A stretch of DNA of 55,059 nucleotides from Planctomycetota bacterium (lineage in GTDB: Bacteria; Planctomycetota; UBA8108; JACQVS01). The position numbers and the translations under genes are program-made. Shown here in pieces: positions 53,708 through 55,059 of this stretch. The notes below the pieces were generated by a model. The model did no database searches. It worked only from the letters and a program-made list of their open reading frames with translations, and was not told where the DNA came from. Numbering within the stretch: the stretch's first letter is position 1; each line of letters starts with the position of its first letter. Location: assembly GCA_028280485.1 (NCBI GenBank), contig JANQLS010000092.1, positions 1-55,059 on the forward strand, given 5' to 3'.

Positions 53708-53931
53708 CCTGGAAATCCTTTTACTAAGACCGGTGGTACCTTCAGAATTATCTGCAGTCGTAACTTCTGCAGTAATTTCAGCCGTTACTTCAGAGGAAAA
53801 TTCCCTCGAAAACCCAACTCCGATTTTACAATTTTCTATTTCAATAAACACTCTTAGATCGTAAAAGTTTTATACAATGGAATTCACTTTCAAATATTCT
53901 CACCAACTTGGATAAGCTTACAGATTCTATT

Positions 53932-55059
53932 ATGTTACGGATTACACTTTGCTTCCTTCTAAGCCTCACATTTCCCCTCACGAGTCAGTCAATTGAAATC
54001 AAGGGTACGCAGGTCATCCCCCATGTGCCCGCAAAGGAGGTAAAATTTCGCCGGCCGCATGCCTTTCATGGAGGAGCGAGGGTCGAAGTCTTCCTCTTTA
54101 ATCCGAGTTCAAATTCCCTCTCTCTGAATGAATTGAAGGTTGATAATAATCCACTCAACCACTACGTCGAGCAAGGAGACTGGGCTTGGGAGGATTCCCC
54201 CCACCGCTGGGAGCCCGCTGATCAAATTCTTCCTGCCGGGGCTCTCACCACAATTCGTTGGAACCAACTCAGCAAGTTAGAGCCCAAAAAACACACTCTT
54301 TCAGTTGGAGATAAAGTAGCCACATTTCAATTATCTAAGCCGAATATTACGATTGAGTCCGCGACGTTCTTAGGCCCAGAAGATTCGATTTATGCTACTC
54401 AACTCTATCTTCATCTTAAGAATAATGCCGATCAGGAAGTCAAAGTTCAGACCTTGAAGCTTTGGATTCCAAAATCGAACAAGACCCCGCATTTCCTTTT
54501 TCCATCAGCTCTTCCCAAAAGTCTTCAAAGCTACCCCAAAAGTGGAAACATCCCTCAAGGAGATGTCGGTTGCATCATCGCTCAATTTGAATCTTTACCC
54601 TTGAGTTACTGTGCCATCGAAGTGGTGATTCAGCACAAGGGGAAACCCGTTCACCTCTGGTCTCATCTTCGAATCAAAAAAGAATCCTTCGACATCGGAG
54701 GTGGCTGGGTTCATTCCAACGATATCGAAGGCGGCACTCTTCGAAACGAAAAATTCCTTCAGACCCTTAAATCGATTCACGTCAATGCAGGCATGCATGG
54801 ACATGTCGGTGGGTATACCGATTCGAAAGGACCTCAGAGCCTCTACGAAAAGTACCCAGTAAAAATGACCACGAAGTGCTTACCCCTCGATCAATACGAT
54901 CGAGATGAGTTTCTCCCCCGAATTCATGCGGTCGAGTTTTTAGGCGAACCTCAATACCGTGCAAAAACGAAGGGAGCGATGCCCCCAAAAGTATTAGAAG
55001 CCTTTCGTCCTTATAGGAAAAGTCGGATCGCCACCTCCGTCACCCTGAGCGAAGCTAAC
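53932..55059 (+). CDS. Exported protein, truncated by the window edge
   Basis: Starts with ATG at 53932 and stays open for 376 codons to the end of the window, so it is a 5' fragment. A signal peptide (MLRITLCFLLSLTFPLTSQS) is followed by a beta-sandwich-like part (residues about 20-235; VEVFLFNPSSNSLSLNELKV). A new domain begins at DIGGGWVHSNDIEGG. Strand-like segments such as IHVNAGMHGHVGGYTD and IHAVEFLGEPQY suggest a TIM-barrel glycoside-hydrolase-like fold, which is an inference only. Divergent from the giant paralogue gene. Confidence 0.7.
   Translation, partial: MLRITLCFLLSLTFPLTSQSIEIKGTQVIPHVPAKEVKFRRPHAFHGGARVEVFLFNPSSNSLSLNELKVDNNPLNHYVEQGDWAWEDSPHRWEPADQILPAGALTTIRWNQLSKLEPKKHTLSVGDKVATFQLSKPNITIESATFLGPEDSIYATQLYLHLKNNADQEVKVQTLKLWIPKSNKTPHFLFPSALPKSLQSYPKSGNIPQGDVGCIIAQFESLPLSYCAIEVVIQHKGKPVHLWSHLRIKKESFDIGGGWVHSNDIEGGTLRNEKFLQTLKSIHVNAGMHGHVGGYTDSKGPQSLYEKYPVKMTTKCLPLDQYDRDEFLPRIHAVEFLGEPQYRAKTKGAMPPKVLEAFRPYRKSRIATSVTLSEAN

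Noticed and set aside
1..55059. tRNA, rRNA, prophage, CRISPR-Cas or integrase genes
   Set aside because: None was seen on either strand among the proteins or the spaces between them.

Overview
The window most likely comes from a planctomycete-type (Planctomycetota, PVC superphylum) chromosome of moderate, slightly AT-leaning base composition. The strongest evidence is a secreted pair at 17336-21276: a PSCyt1/DUF1549/DUF1553 cytochrome and a Tat-exported DUF1501 protein. Supporting evidence is a ThuA protein, a YVTN-propeller cytochrome c, a formaldehyde-activating-enzyme (Fae) homologue, and very large exported repeat proteins ending in dockerin-like EF-hand pairs. No rRNA, tRNA, CRISPR array, integrase, transposase or phage gene was recognised. 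The placement rests on gene content only.

Layout. 1-3.2 kb: a DUF4003-like protein, a rhomboid protease with a soluble tail, and a DUF2459 lipoprotein. 3.5-8.1 kb: a 1500-aa exported protein with ten SdrD-B-like calcium-binding repeats, closed by a strong terminator. 8.4-10.9 kb: two membrane proteins, one with zinc ribbons and one fusing a bacterial PH-like domain to DUF1566. 11.1-15.4 kb: a minus-strand operon of FGGY sugar kinase, PhyH-family dioxygenase, small membrane protein and Na+/solute symporter. 15.6-16.5 kb: a two-gene arsR-arsI operon with an inverted-repeat operator at its start. 16.7-21.3 kb: a zinc-ribbon protein and the cytochrome/DUF1501 pair. 21.4-26.0 kb: orphan small proteins and a C-type-lectin/EF-hand/glycine-rich exported protein. 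26.0-32.6 kb: mostly housekeeping-like genes (group II decarboxylase, YugP metallopeptidase, membrane EEP nuclease/phosphatase, O-methyltransferase, DUF502, ThuA). 32.7-34.6 kb: a membrane-anchored STN domain, an orphan, and the Fae homologue, which lacks the usual active-site His. 34.9-42.8 kb: a polysaccharide lyase-Fn3-sandwich-SGNH esterase, a membrane SGNH protein, and a propeller/dihaem/ankyrin fusion. 43.0-53.9 kb: an Fn3/carbohydrate-binding protein and two giant tandem paralogues, each made of four ~340-aa repeats. The right edge cuts an exported protein whose reading frame is open from 53932 to 55059.

How it fits together. Exported carbohydrate-active and haem proteins, a sugar uptake/phosphorylation operon and several large calcium-binding adhesin-like proteins suggest a particle- or alga-associated heterotroph that degrades polysaccharides and then imports and phosphorylates products. 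This is inference from families. Four exported proteins share one EF-hand cassette, which suggests a common surface-association or folding role; no cohesin partner is visible.

The intergenic spaces carry at least three families of short palindromic repeats (GAAGC-TAGCGAGGG, GTAGCGCC-GGCGCTAC, and GTAGCC-TGGC-GGCTAC), often between convergent genes, with no mobilising enzyme in the window. These repeats and the two giant tandem paralogues are the most distinctive features.
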